DNA from: Chrysophaeum taylorii | Taxonomy: Eukaryota > Sar > Pelagophyceae > Pelagomonadales > Pelagomonadaceae | Direction of reading: 5' to 3' | DNA: 64,000 nt | Assembly (NCBI GenBank): GCA_029834535.1 | Contig: JAQMWT010000028.1 | Span: 1-64,000, forward strand | Shown here: one piece after another, positions 27,722 to 37,265 of the stretch | Numbering within the stretch: position 1 is the stretch's first letter | Layout: every line of letters starts with the position of its first letter | Program-made: the position numbers and the translations under genes | The notes under the pieces: generated by a model | Database searches by the model: none | What the model was told of the DNA's origin: nothing | What the model saw: only the letters and a program-made list of their open reading frames with translations

Positions 27722-28189
27722 GACGGCCGACCACGCCACGGTTCACCCCCAACGCGACGCAAATCTAAATCCACGCTCCGGCAACACGGCGGCCAAAGGT
27801 GCCGACGAACGACCTCGCGTTCTCCCTGCTTTTCGAACAGGTGTCGCTGGCCAGCCACGTCCAGCGGCGCCTGTGGTAAGGCTTGTTGTATTATTACGAC
27901 AAGTTTTTCTTCCCCTCCAAAAAACAACATTAAGACTGGGTGGGGTCGGGGTCTTGATACCGAGACCTCGACCTCAAATCAAGTTCTAACCCCCGGGTAT
28001 TATCGCCGGCCCGCCGCGCGGGGGGAATAGACAAAACAGAAATCGCCAGGCAACAACAACAACAACAACAATACCGTCCTCCTCCTCCTCCTCTTCCCCC
28101 TCCTCCTCGAACGTGGGCTGGTGGTATGTATACTATCCCGAGCGCGGGAAAGAAAGAAGGAAAGAAAGAAAGAAAGGCACCAACCACCC
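27722..28189. other. Intergenic, low-complexity
   Basis: No gene is seen. AAC repeats (about 28052-28072), CTC repeats (about 28078-28108) and AAAG repeats (28150-28176) lie downstream of the FYVE gene. Confidence 0.6.
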
Positions 28190-29302
28190 TCAGAGGTCCG
28201 CGAGCTCTTCGGGGGGTTTCGGCTCGAGGTGGGCGCCGTCGGTCTCCTGCTCCGACGAAGTGTCGCCGTCGTACTCGAGGGCAACGATGTAGCGAAACTT
28301 AGGGTTGTCGGGGTCGTGGCGATCCTTGGCGACGGCGACGACGGTCGCGTCGCAGCGAGCGTCGCGAGGACTCTTCTTGTTCGGGTCGAAGAAGTAGAGG
28401 ACGGCGTCGCCCTGGGAAAAGCGCGGCGTCTGGCGCGCGACGATCTCGCGCCAGTGCGCGACGGCGTCGGCGGCCGCGGCGCGGACGTGGTGCGGGACGC
28501 GTCGGTCGCGCGCCAGGCGGCCGACGGCGCGGCCGATGTTCGTCACGGACAGGACCTGCGCGTCGACGAGCATGGCTCTGGCGTCGACGCGGAGGAGTTG
28601 GTCGGCGCGGGTCCAGCGACGCGCGTTGACGGCCTCGCGGAGCGCCTCGCCGAAGTCCCCCGCTGGGGTCCTCGTCGTCGCCCGGCGACGCGCGCGTCGT
28701 TCCTCGGTTCCGTCCTTGTCGTCGGAGAGCGCGTCGAGCGCGGCGCGCGTCAGCCGCGGGTGGCGGTCGACCTCGCGCGGCGCCACGGGTGGCAGCGGCG
28801 CTCGCGCGCGCTCGCGGGCCTGGCGCGCCTCTCGCCGGAGCGACGACGCCGGTCCCGCCTTTCCGGAAGCGCGACGACGCCGCGTTGTCGCAACAGAAAA
28901 CTCGGAAACTGCGTCGTCGTCGTCGAAGAGGGCGTCGGCGTCGAGCGAGGTCTGCCGCCGCCGCCGCGAGGGCGCGGGCCGCGCGGGTTCCGCCGCGACG
29001 CCGAAGAACCAGTCGCTCAGCCGCTGCAGGAAACCCGCCTCGGTCGACGGGGTCGTCTCCGGCCGGTGGCTTGTGAAGCACTCGTAGCAACTCCTCACAG
29101 CGCGGCGTCGCCCGAATATCCCGCCGTCCTCGACCTCGACCCGCCACGACGAGCACTCGTCGCAGAAGCATCGCCCGCACACCCGGCAGTGATGCCGCCG
29201 GAGGAACACGGCGTGGAAGTCCTCGCCGCATCGCGGACACGCCTCGCACGACTCGTCGGGGACCCACTCGGCTTCGGGGCACAGAATTCTCGGCGGTGCC
29301 AT
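28190..29302 (-). CDS. FYVE zinc-finger protein
   Basis: This is a single exon of 370 residues. A FYVE domain opens the protein: WVPDE (13-17, the WxxD motif), CPRC (22-25), RRHHCRVCG (35-43), CFCDEC (45-50) and the final CYEC (72-75). FYVE domains bind phosphatidylinositol 3-phosphate on endosomes through the RRHHCR patch. The middle is basic and low in complexity. The C-terminal 80 residues (GDAVLYFFDPN, DATVVAVAKD, FRYIVALEYDGD, ETDGAHLEP) look like an SH3- or Tudor-like beta barrel, but I am not sure. It probably acts as an endosomal adaptor. The start gives the FYVE domain directly at the N-terminus. The gene is divergent from the PH/IQ gene, with 112 bp between their starts. Confidence 0.85.
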   Translation of the reverse strand: MAPPRILCPEAEWVPDESCEACPRCGEDFHAVFLRRHHCRVCGRCFCDECSSWRVEVEDGGIFGRRRAVRSCYECFTSHRPETTPSTEAGFLQRLSDWFFGVAAEPARPAPSRRRRQTSLDADALFDDDDAVSEFSVATTRRRRASGKAGPASSLRREARQARERARAPLPPVAPREVDRHPRLTRAALDALSDDKDGTEERRARRRATTRTPAGDFGEALREAVNARRWTRADQLLRVDARAMLVDAQVLSVTNIGRAVGRLARDRRVPHHVRAAAADAVAHWREIVARQTPRFSQGDAVLYFFDPNKKSPRDARCDATVVAVAKDRHDPDNPKFRYIVALEYDGDTSSEQETDGAHLEPKPPEELADL

Positions 29303-29414
29303 TACATTACCTTATCATCATCATTCATCGTCGGAAAAACTCGACCACCATCGTGCATCTTCCTTCTCAACGGTCTCTAAAATCCCAACGGGTCTAGTTA
29401 TCTACCACAAAGCG

Positions 29415-30665
29415 ATGGCCTTCTTGGCTTGGGAAAAAAATCCGATGCGGCGCCAACAACGGAAAACAATGACAAAAAGAACCGAGGGCTTTCTTTGGAA
29501 ATGGCACCGGCGCCTCGTGGGCACCGGCGCGTGGCGCCTCGGATGGTTCGTCATCGCCGACACTAACCTCCGTTGGTCGCACGACGGCAGCGACCTCACA
29601 AACCACCTCGACCTCAAGACGGTACGGCTGCGGCTCGTCGCTAACTCGGCCGGACGCCGACACTGCTTCGAGCTCAAAGGTATTTCGGAGACCTTGCTCT
29701 TGTCGACGACGTCCCCGGCCGACCTCGCCAAATGGCTTACCGCGCTTCGGGCGCTCGCGCCCGCCTCCGAGGCGCCGGTCGTCGAAGAATCGCCGGTCGT
29801 CGAAGAATCGCCGGTCGTCGAAGAATCGCCGGTCGTCGAAGAATCGCCGGTCGTCGAAGAATTGCCGGTCGTCGAAGAATCGCCGGTCGCCGAAGCTCCT
29901 GTGCCCCCCCGCATAACGTCGATCACCGACGTCCCACCGCGAATCGTTTCCTTCGATCGCGCGCCCCCCGACGAACGCAGCAGAAAACCCGCCCGGGTGC
30001 GATGGGCGTCAACGGTGCGGGAGCGTCTCTTCGAGTACACTATTGGCGCCTCGGTGCCCAGGGACGGCCCCCCACTTGGATTCAAGAGCGAGCCGGTCGA
30101 CGAGCGAGTCTACGACTTGGACGACTTCGAGCGTTTCCGCGGCGGCACGACGGCCGACGACGTCGACCGCGCCCTCGCAGACCAAGCCGCCAAGCTCGCG
30201 CTCAAGGCGCTTCGCGACGAGGAGAGCGACGAGGAGAGCGACCACACCCACGAGGAGGAGGAGGAGCGACACCCGACGTGGCGCATTCCGCGAGAGGAGT
30301 TCCACGACGCCGGCACCATCGCCGCCGCGGACCGCATCGAAATCCTCTCGGCGGCTGGTCACCGAAGGCCCTCGATCGACCTCGCCGCCAACGAGATGTC
30401 CAAAATTAACGAGAGCCGCAAGGTCAACGGGAGGTCCAAGGCATCGAAGCGAATCATCGACGGTGACGACCCCGACGATGTCGAGGCCTGGCTGCAAATG
30501 ATGGAGAGCATCGAGCGCGTCGCACAGTTCGCAACCAAGTGGAAGCGCATCTACCTCCAGCGCAAGCGCGAGCGCCAGGCAGCCGCGCGTGCCGCGAAAC
30601 GAAAAGGACGGCGACACCCACCAACCGAAACGCGGAGGCCAGCCCCCGGGCAACGCGGGCCGTAG
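29415..30665 (+). CDS. PH-domain protein with PVVEES repeats and IQ-like C-terminus
   Basis: This single-exon protein has 416 residues. Residues about 22-113 form a pleckstrin-homology domain (KRTEGFLWKWHRR, WRLGWFVIADTNLRW, FELKGI, DLAKWLTALRAL), which usually binds phosphoinositides or proteins at membranes. Residues 121-160 are six-residue repeats PVVEES, about seven copies, encoded by an 18-bp minisatellite at 29775-29894. An acidic segment follows (DEESDEESDHTHEEEEE). The C-terminal basic helix (ATKWKRIYLQRKRERQAAARAAKRK) resembles an IQ or nuclear-localisation segment. No enzyme motif is seen. It shares a 112-bp divergent upstream region with the FYVE gene, so the two phosphoinositide-type readers may be co-expressed. 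Confidence 0.75.
   Translation: MAFLAWEKNPMRRQQRKTMTKRTEGFLWKWHRRLVGTGAWRLGWFVIADTNLRWSHDGSDLTNHLDLKTVRLRLVANSAGRRHCFELKGISETLLLSTTSPADLAKWLTALRALAPASEAPVVEESPVVEESPVVEESPVVEESPVVEELPVVEESPVAEAPVPPRITSITDVPPRIVSFDRAPPDERSRKPARVRWASTVRERLFEYTIGASVPRDGPPLGFKSEPVDERVYDLDDFERFRGGTTADDVDRALADQAAKLALKALRDEESDEESDHTHEEEEERHPTWRIPREEFHDAGTIAAADRIEILSAAGHRRPSIDLAANEMSKINESRKVNGRSKASKRIIDGDDPDDVEAWLQMMESIERVAQFATKWKRIYLQRKRERQAAARAAKRKGRRHPPTETRRPAPGQRGP
29775..29894 (+). repeat. 18-bp coding minisatellite (PVVEES)
   Basis: About seven near-identical copies of CCGGTCGTCGAAGAATCG in frame within the PH-domain gene. Copy number is likely to vary between strains. Confidence 0.9.
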
Positions 30666-31454
30666 GCTACTAATCCCTAAGCGCGCGGACATCTCAATAT
30701 CACAGGGTGTTTTTTTTGTTTTTCAGAAGAGGAGCGCCGAAAGGTAAGTTGGCGGAGAGTGATCATGAGTCTCATCGCTGTGCAACGCGGCGGAGACCGG
30801 GATTTGAAAATTTTCAACTCTGTCGTCAACTTCCTTCCGCTTCCCCTGGCCGGCCACGGACTTGCCCCGTCTCACTGCGAACATTCCGGTTCCAACCGCC
30901 TTCTCGAGAGGAGAACAGGTGCGAGCCTGCGCCGGGAAGACCGATGCCCCTACGAAACGCCCACGATTAAAAACGAGGCACCGTTTGCATCAACGCAACT
31001 TGCTGTGGCAAGCAATCAGGGTCTAGGAGTAAACTCACTCATCAAAGGTGGTTAATAAAGGGCGGAAAGCGAGCAGAAGAAAAGCAGCTTATTATATTGA
31101 CGGGAGTCCGAGCGTCGAGCGGAAAGGAGAACTGTGGTGAGTAGAAGGGAGGAAGCTGGCGCAATCCGATATATATAGGGGACGGCCAGGCGCTAGCTTA
31201 GCCGTCCGGGCGCCGCCAGGGAACCGGCAATCAGGGTTAAGGAGTGAGTATCAAGGGCTGGCCTGTACGTTCACTTGGTCCGAAATCTCAAAAAGGTTCG
31301 TGCTGCGCTCACTTCGACCCGCCCCTTCGCAAACACTCGCCATCCTTGGGCGAGAGGGTCTCGCCCTGCCTCTTGTTGATCGTTATGGCGAAGCGTTGAA
31401 ACACATGAAAATGTCAAGAGGGTTAGGGAGGGAGTGATGAAACCGCCGCAGTAG
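30666..31454. repeat. Repeat region with dispersed-family fragments and a PIF1 motif
   Basis: The stretch at 31085-31250 matches the repeat at 21660-21850 (GAGCGTCGAGCGGAAAGGAGA, CCGTCCGGGCGCC). On the minus strand, near 31400-31330, one frame reads FAITINKRQGETL, the motif VI region of PIF1/Helitron helicases. GGCTGGCCTGTACGTTCACTTGG near 31256 resembles the end of the ~1-kb unit. No host gene is seen. Confidence 0.5.
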
Positions 31455-32234
31455 ATGCTGTGGGCGTTAGTTGCGCCTGCGATGGCGAACACGACGTACG
31501 CCTGGCACGCCCCGTGGATGCACGAGTCGGGAATGGCAGGGCCGACCCCGCCGCGACTCCAAATCCGCGGCCTCATGAATACGGGCACGAATTTTCTGGG
31601 TGCTGTTCTCGACAAGGCGCGCGTCAAGCTCGCCGTCGCCGAAGAACGCAAGCACATGCTGCCCTGGGTTCTCCACAAGCGAGGGAAAGCAGCCGTGGAG
31701 AGCCGACTCGACATCATCATGATCCGACATCCGATATCGTGGATCACGGGCATGAAGAAGGCGCCCTACTTTTTGGATTGCGGCGGTCGCGACCCTATGG
31801 AGGATCCCGAGGCGCCGTGCAAGCTCCACCTCATGTGGAAGTCGTCGTCGTCGTCGCCGTCCAAGGGTAAGGTGGTCAAGGAGCGGGTTGACGTCCAGTT
31901 CACGTCGATCGTCGACATTTGGAACCGGTACTATGCCGCATACCTGCGGTGGCCGGGACGGTGGGCAATCGTGCGGTACGAAGACTTGCTCCTCGACGCG
32001 GACAGGTCGCTGGAGGTGCTCCTCGCCACAGTCACGCTGGAGCACGAACGCCGAGGCAGTGCGGTTGCGTTGCGGCCGGCCAAAACGCACGGCAAGTCGC
32101 GCTCGTACGGCGACGCTCGGCGCTTCAATCTCGACAAGCGATGGCGACTAATGTTTCGCGACGGCGTCGTGGCGAACCACTGCGCCAATGCCAACGCGAG
32201 CCTCCTCCGCCGCTTCCACTACACGTGTCCCTGA
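31455..32234 (+). CDS. Sulfotransferase-like protein, secretory
   Basis: This is a single exon of 259 residues. The first 16 residues (MLWALVAPAMANTTYA) look like a signal peptide or a short anchor. The PAPS-binding P-loop-like motif is RGLMNTGTNFL (about 38-48), followed by DIIMIRHPISWITGM (about 85-99), the 3'-phosphate loop with Arg and Ser, and WAIVRYEDLLLD (about 162-173). This pattern is that of Golgi or secreted sulfotransferases that move sulfate from PAPS to glycans or other acceptors. The acceptor cannot be read from sequence. A run of Ser near residue 128 comes from TCG repeats. The start was chosen because it gives the signal peptide. The gene converges on the peroxiredoxin gene (174 bp apart). 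Confidence 0.75.
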   Translation: MLWALVAPAMANTTYAWHAPWMHESGMAGPTPPRLQIRGLMNTGTNFLGAVLDKARVKLAVAEERKHMLPWVLHKRGKAAVESRLDIIMIRHPISWITGMKKAPYFLDCGGRDPMEDPEAPCKLHLMWKSSSSSPSKGKVVKERVDVQFTSIVDIWNRYYAAYLRWPGRWAIVRYEDLLLDADRSLEVLLATVTLEHERRGSAVALRPAKTHGKSRSYGDARRFNLDKRWRLMFRDGVVANHCANANASLLRRFHYTCP

Positions 32235-32408
32235 TCAGAGCCCGCGCGCGGCGCGAGCATGCTGCTTAGCGCGATGGGTTTGTTATTATTCATTCTCGCG
32301 CCGGGAGAGCGTGGTGGTGTACGAGGATGTCCCGGCGGCCTCCACGACGAACGGGAACAAGAACATTCACCCAATCAATCGATCAATCAATCAATCACGC
32401 GTTATTCA

Positions 32409-32978
32409 TCAGAGTTGGCCCAGAAGCGTTTCGGCGGCGGAGATTTCGGTGAAGCCAGTCCCCCCTTCGAGGTTGACGATCGTCGCGACGCCATCCTTGA
32501 CGAGCATCGAGCAACGCTGGCAGCGCACGCCGCCGAAGTTGCCGGTGTCGACACCAATGTCGATGGCCTTGACGAAGGCGGCCGCGCCATCGGCGAGCAT
32601 GGTGATCTTCCCGTCGGGGTCCTGTTTCTTGGACATCTCGGCCATGACGAAGGGGTCGTTGACCGAGAGGCACGCGACGGTGTCGACGCCCTTGCTCTTG
32701 AACTCATCGGCCTTCTCGACGTACCCCGGCATTTGCTTCTCCGTACAGGTCGGCGTCAAGGCCCCGGGGATGCCGAAGACGACCACGGTCTTGCCCTCGA
32801 AGACCTCCTTGGCTGCCAAGGGCGACGGGCCGTCGGCCATGACCATGAACTCGCCATCGAGGGGTACCGAGTCGCCCGCCGCGAACTTCAACGCCGTTGC
32901 AAGGGGCTTAGTGCCGAGACCACCGCCGATGAAGGCCGTCGCAACATGTGCCAGAACGAAGAAACACGTCGGCGCCAT
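32409..32978 (-). CDS. Plastid-targeted peroxiredoxin-5 type (AhpC/TSA, redoxin)
   Basis: This is a single exon of 189 residues. The N-terminus MAPTCFFVLAHVATAFIGGG is a signal peptide ending in ATA|F, the cleavage signature of plastid proteins in algae with red secondary plastids, so plastid import is likely. The redoxin core shows PGALTPTCTEKQMPGYV with the peroxidatic Cys, GVDTVACLSVNDPFVMAEM and VRCQRCSMLVKDG. Prx5-type enzymes reduce hydrogen peroxide and organic peroxides using thioredoxin or glutaredoxin. A longer open frame continues upstream, but it is low-complexity and phenylalanine-rich from a poly-T tract, so the ATG at 32978 was chosen. Confidence 0.92.
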   Translation of the reverse strand: MAPTCFFVLAHVATAFIGGGLGTKPLATALKFAAGDSVPLDGEFMVMADGPSPLAAKEVFEGKTVVVFGIPGALTPTCTEKQMPGYVEKADEFKSKGVDTVACLSVNDPFVMAEMSKKQDPDGKITMLADGAAAFVKAIDIGVDTGNFGGVRCQRCSMLVKDGVATIVNLEGGTGFTEISAAETLLGQL

Positions 32979-33627
32979 TCTTCTGGATCGGCAACTCTTC
33001 GATGAAGCCTCAAACCCTCGCAACCCGCTTCTTGGTGAAAAGAAAAAAAGAAAAAATAGAAAAAAAAAAAGATGACGATCTGATCTCTCGCACAACATTC
33101 GCCATACTTCATCGTTAGCCCACTTCGCATCTTCCTCCACTTTTCTTCTTACTGACGATCGATGCCTTTCCCTTTCTTCGATCTTCCGCTCTTTCTCCTT
33201 TCTCGCTTCACACACTACCTGCGTTTCATTTTCCTCTATCTCTTTCATGCACTTCGCACACTTTCCTTCAACGCCTCCTCACGACTCGACATCCATTTGT
33301 CTTTAAATGTCGACTGCTAAGAGGGGGATGTGTGTGGGGGGCATCCATTTGTCCCTCGCCAGACATTTGTTTTGTTTGTCCCAGATTTCGCTCATCACCG
33401 AGTTCAATCTGCGAGGGCGTAGAGATAGAAAATTCCATTTAGGGTTAGGAACCCCCCCCCCCCCCCCTAACCACCACACTTTCTCACATACAACCACTAA
33501 ATCGCTGCGTCCCACACCGTGCTGCTCTTTGTGTCGTTAGAGGACAGGACGAAAGGCAGCACTACCACTGCCACCATTCTCTACCAGAGGCACAGTGAAT
33601 TTTACTGTTCTCTAGGTTATTGGTGAT
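32979..33627. other. Intergenic with dispersed short repeat and C-tract hairpin
   Basis: At 33296-33345 lies the reverse complement of the short repeat seen at 56.3-56.7 kb (TTTAAATGTCGACTGCTAAG then GGGGGATGTGTGTGGGG). Near 33440-33475 a run of about 17 C is flanked by GGTTAGG on the left and CTAACC on the right, a potential hairpin or i-motif. No gene is seen. Confidence 0.6.
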
Positions 33628-34950
33628 ATGGAGCTCAAGCCGCTCAATGACGTGGAGACGGCGAATAATAATGGGTCGATCGAGGAGATCGTGTACGAGG
33701 AAGGCGCAACGCTGGGCAGGACGATAGTTTCGTTGACGAAAACAACCCTCGGAACTGGATGCCTGGCCGTGCCCCACGCCTTTGCCCACGGCGGCGTGTG
33801 CGCGATGGGTTTCACGCTGGTCGCGCTCGCCGCGTGGAACGAGTGGTGCGGGCTCCGACTCCTCGCGTGCCGCGAGCTCCTCTCCAAGCGCGACCGGGAA
33901 CAGCTGCGCTCGACCGAGTCTCCTCTCGCCGCGCTCTCGCGAGTCGCGGCGGGTCCCGCGAGCGCGACGGTCGTCGACGTCGCCTTCGTGTTCCTCGTCC
34001 TGGGCGTCGTGACGTCGTACATGATCGCGTGCCATGACATGCTTGCACCCACCCTCGCTCCGGTGTTTCCTGGCTTGGTTGCCGCGCGCCGCGACATTTT
34101 TGCGGCGGCCGCGCTCTGCTTGCCTCTCACCATGGTCCGAGACATTGGCCGCCTCGCTCCTGCGAGCGTCGTCGGCCTCGCGTGCCTCGCGGTGAGCTGC
34201 GTGGCCGTGGTCGCCTTCGCCTGGACAACTGGCCGCGACGACGGTCCGGGGACGATCCTCTGGAGTGTGTCCGCGACTCCTACCGACCTCGCGTCGGGCT
34301 TTGGCGTGCTTTCGTATTGCTTCGGCATCGTGCCGCTCGCGCCGCAGTTCGAGGCCTCGATGCGCCGCCCGAGCGACTTCAAACAGGCTCAGCGCGTCTC
34401 GCTCGCCATTAGTTGCGTCGTCTACGCGATCGTCGGGGTCCTCGTCTCCACGCTCTATTCCCGTAAGGGCGGCGGCGTTTCCGGAAACTTCCTCGATAAC
34501 CTCCCGCACACCCCCATCGCCGCCGCTGTCCGCGTGGCGATGGCCGTCGTCTGCATTTTTTCAGCACCCTTCGCCGTCGTCGCCGCCGCCCAGGTTGCCC
34601 ATGCTAAACTTGGACGTTCGGGCGTCTACGACCGCCTCGCCGTCCGCACCTTGATCCTCGCCATCGCCGCCTCTATCGCCGCGGCCTGCCCCTCCTTCGC
34701 GCTCGTCATCTCTGTCGTCGGCAGCGGAGCTGTCAGTTTCCTGAGCTTTGTCCTCCCGCCCCTCCTCCACTGGCGCTTCCTCGGACGACGACGACAGCAA
34801 CAACAGGTCTCTCCTGCTGCCACCGAATTTCAATCAACGCTCGATCTCCTCGCCTTTGGCGTCGGCACCGTCGTCGTTCTCTTCGCGACCTCCCTCACGG
34901 GAGCCTCTGCCTATTGTCAGCTACTACGGCCGATGGGAGCAAAGAACTGA
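33628..34950 (+). CDS. Amino-acid transporter, AAAP/SLC38 family
   Basis: This is a single exon of 440 residues with about 11 transmembrane helices. The first, LTKTTLGTGCLAVPHAFAHGG (from about residue 36), contains the unwound TLGTG..A.P segment typical of the amino acid/auxin permease family. Later segments such as GVLSYCFGIVPLAPQFEASM and the SLAISCVVYAIVGVLVSTLY helix also fit. These proteins carry amino acids with protons or sodium across the plasma membrane or vacuole. The N-terminal 30 residues are polar and cytosolic. The gene has plain GC-rich codon use. The substrate is unknown. Confidence 0.85.
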   Translation: MELKPLNDVETANNNGSIEEIVYEEGATLGRTIVSLTKTTLGTGCLAVPHAFAHGGVCAMGFTLVALAAWNEWCGLRLLACRELLSKRDREQLRSTESPLAALSRVAAGPASATVVDVAFVFLVLGVVTSYMIACHDMLAPTLAPVFPGLVAARRDIFAAAALCLPLTMVRDIGRLAPASVVGLACLAVSCVAVVAFAWTTGRDDGPGTILWSVSATPTDLASGFGVLSYCFGIVPLAPQFEASMRRPSDFKQAQRVSLAISCVVYAIVGVLVSTLYSRKGGGVSGNFLDNLPHTPIAAAVRVAMAVVCIFSAPFAVVAAAQVAHAKLGRSGVYDRLAVRTLILAIAASIAAACPSFALVISVVGSGAVSFLSFVLPPLLHWRFLGRRRQQQQVSPAATEFQSTLDLLAFGVGTVVVLFATSLTGASAYCQLLRPMGAKN

Positions 34951-36628
34951 TTATTATACCTCTTATTTTCAGTCGCAATAGGAGATTGTGACCCTCAAAA
35001 CAATTTTGCGCCGCCCTTGGCACACCACGACGTCGCGGTTTTCGTTTCGGTCTCTTCGGCTTTCCCCGGACGCTGTTTGCTCGTTCGTGGCTCGTGATGC
35101 GCCGTGGTGTGCCCGCCACCGTGGGTACTGCTGAGCCATTCCGATCAAGCCCGCATCATGTCGCTCTTCGCGACCCTCGCGTTTCATCCGGCGCCATTAC
35201 CTCATGCCGTAGCCACCATCTGTATAACCCGCTTGCGAAGAGAGGAGACGCAGAGCGCCACTGCGGCCGGTGGTCCGCTCGCGGCACCAGTCCAGGCTGC
35301 CCCGGGTGCCGGTCTCGTTGTCGAGCGCGCGGTGCCAGGCGCCAAAGGTCATCGCGCGGTCAAGACGAGCGAAGCGACCTGCTCAGCTCGTGACCGACCA
35401 TGGGCCGTTCCTTGGAACGCCCCGCGCTAGGTAAATAATCTACGTGTGTGCCGACCAAATGTCGAGACGGCGTAGGTCTCGCCTGCTGTCACGCCCTACT
35501 ACAGTCGATTCCTCGTCTACACAGGCCCTGCCTTTCTCCGCAAGTCTCTGCCAATTTTTATCTGGTGCTCCATATGTACGCCTGCATGCGTGCCACATGC
35601 TGACACGTGCACTCTCGGAGCGCCGGAAAAAAAGGAAGCTCGACACCTCTCGGCACATGTAATAAATAAACCGGCATTAACCCGTCCGGTCATCAACTGC
35701 GGCGGCGCGTGGGCCAATCACCGTACGATACGCTGCTGTTCCTCACCGACGGGGTGCTGCACAAATCCGGGATCCACTACGAGTAGGGAGCCTTGAAGAC
35801 CTCGATCTCCAGGCGCTCCTGCTGCTCCCGCGATACGCAATGCCCATGACATGTCATGTAAACGAGCGTACGCAGATGCGCCCGACACGACGCTGAAGCA
35901 GGACGCCGGTACGTCGATTCCCGGCCAAGGAAAACTCTTCGGGCTAGCTCCCTTACCCTGATCGCCGACTGCGGTTGCGATGGAGGACGGTGCCTCATGA
36001 ATCCTGAGCCTTGCGAGGGCATCCGCCCTCCCGGCGTAGGTTGGCACCTATTCGCCTCCGGGGCGGGCCGGTTGGCAGCCGGAACGTTCGCAGTGGGACG
36101 GGGTATGGCCGGCGGGCGAAGACGGAAGGTTATCGACGAGTTGGTTGTCAGTCACATCGCGGTCTCCTCGTCGCATGGCGATTGATGGTCACTCTCCGCC
36201 GACCGACCTTTTGGCGCTCCTCGTCTACAGGCCCGTGATTCCGGACTGGCTCCTGTCGGTCCGGCCTGGCTCCCGTGCTCGGGAGAGGTCTGAAGTCAGT
36301 TACTAGCTCCCGATGACCATTCGGTGCCCCTTGTGCGCCCCCCCACCCGAGATTTGAGCACAGTCGGCGCAGAGAGCAGTGCCCTATCAACCGCCGACGT
36401 CGCCTGATCCACGGGGAGTGCGTGATGCGTGCGAAGTGTGCCGGCAAACCATGCTGCAACCCAACAGCATCTACGGATCGTGAGCAGCTCGCGCGTTTGA
36501 GATCGTGTCTCCGCACACCCGAAAAATTAGATTCGCCCCGGCGTTCTCATCGTGTGGTCGTGCGCGTGTTATTTTCTTTTTTCTGCGCACGTTTGTCGTG
36601 TTTGTCTCCAGGGTTTAGGCTCAGTTAG
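34951..36628. other. Intergenic stretch, nothing firmly identified
   Basis: Only short open frames in both strands are present. Sequence is of mixed composition, unlike the neighbouring genes, and reads like old decayed repeats. No RNA gene or domain was recognised. Confidence 0.4.
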
Positions 36629-37265
36629 ATGCTAGCCTCAACTTCGTCTACGGCGACCGACCTCGCAGACAATTTCCACGATCCGCGGTGGCTCTTCCAG
36701 CGCGCCATTCTCACGCCCGGAAACGATGTTGTCGATTCTGTCAACACGCGCATGACCGCGGTCTTTCCTGGTGACGAGGCGACGGAGTTCCTTTCGGCCG
36801 ACGAGGTTGGGTCGGAAGACGACGCCTCGCTCTTTCCAGTCGAGATGCTCAACTCCCTGACAAGCCGAATTTGAGCGCGAGATTAAGGTCTTCGCAATCT
36901 TGACCCGTCGCACAGCCACTACGACGGCGGCACCTGATACATCATCGATCGTATCGTCTCGCCGAGGCTTTGCGTATTGGGTGAAGGGCGAGAAAAAAAC
37001 CCTCATGGTCCCGCGCGTCACCCTCACCACGAAGCAGGGCGAGCTTCCCTTCGAGCTGCGTCGGCGTCAGTTTCCTTTGCTGCCCGCCTTCGCCATAACG
37101 ATCAACAAGAGGCAAGCCAGACGCTCCGGCGTCCTCTGCCCAAGCCCGTCTTCACCCACGGCCAACTCTACGTGGCATTCAGCCGAGTCGACAAGCTAGA
37201 AGACATCGTCTTCTGGGTCGACGACTCCACCCTACCCCACATGTGCTGCGCAAGACCCCCCAACC
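36629..37265 (+). mobile_element. Helitron-like PIF1 helicase C-terminal remnant (copy B)
   Basis: This copy keeps more sensible protein than the others: DLADNFHDPRWLFQRAILTP, GNDVVDSVNTRMTAVFPGD, ADEVGSEDDASLFPVEMLN, FAITINKRQ and FTHGQLYVAFSRVDKLEDI, in the order of the PIF1/Helitron helicase end, but split over frames. It lacks the flanking GGTGAACTTACTGG arrays, so it looks like an independent, older or less rearranged relative of the ~1-kb units. It shows what the ancestral protein in those units was. Confidence 0.75.

Noticed and set aside
33058-33248. N-terminal extension of the peroxiredoxin (90 residues)
   Set aside because: Low-complexity, poly-Phe from a poly-T tract; the shorter start gives a proper plastid presequence.
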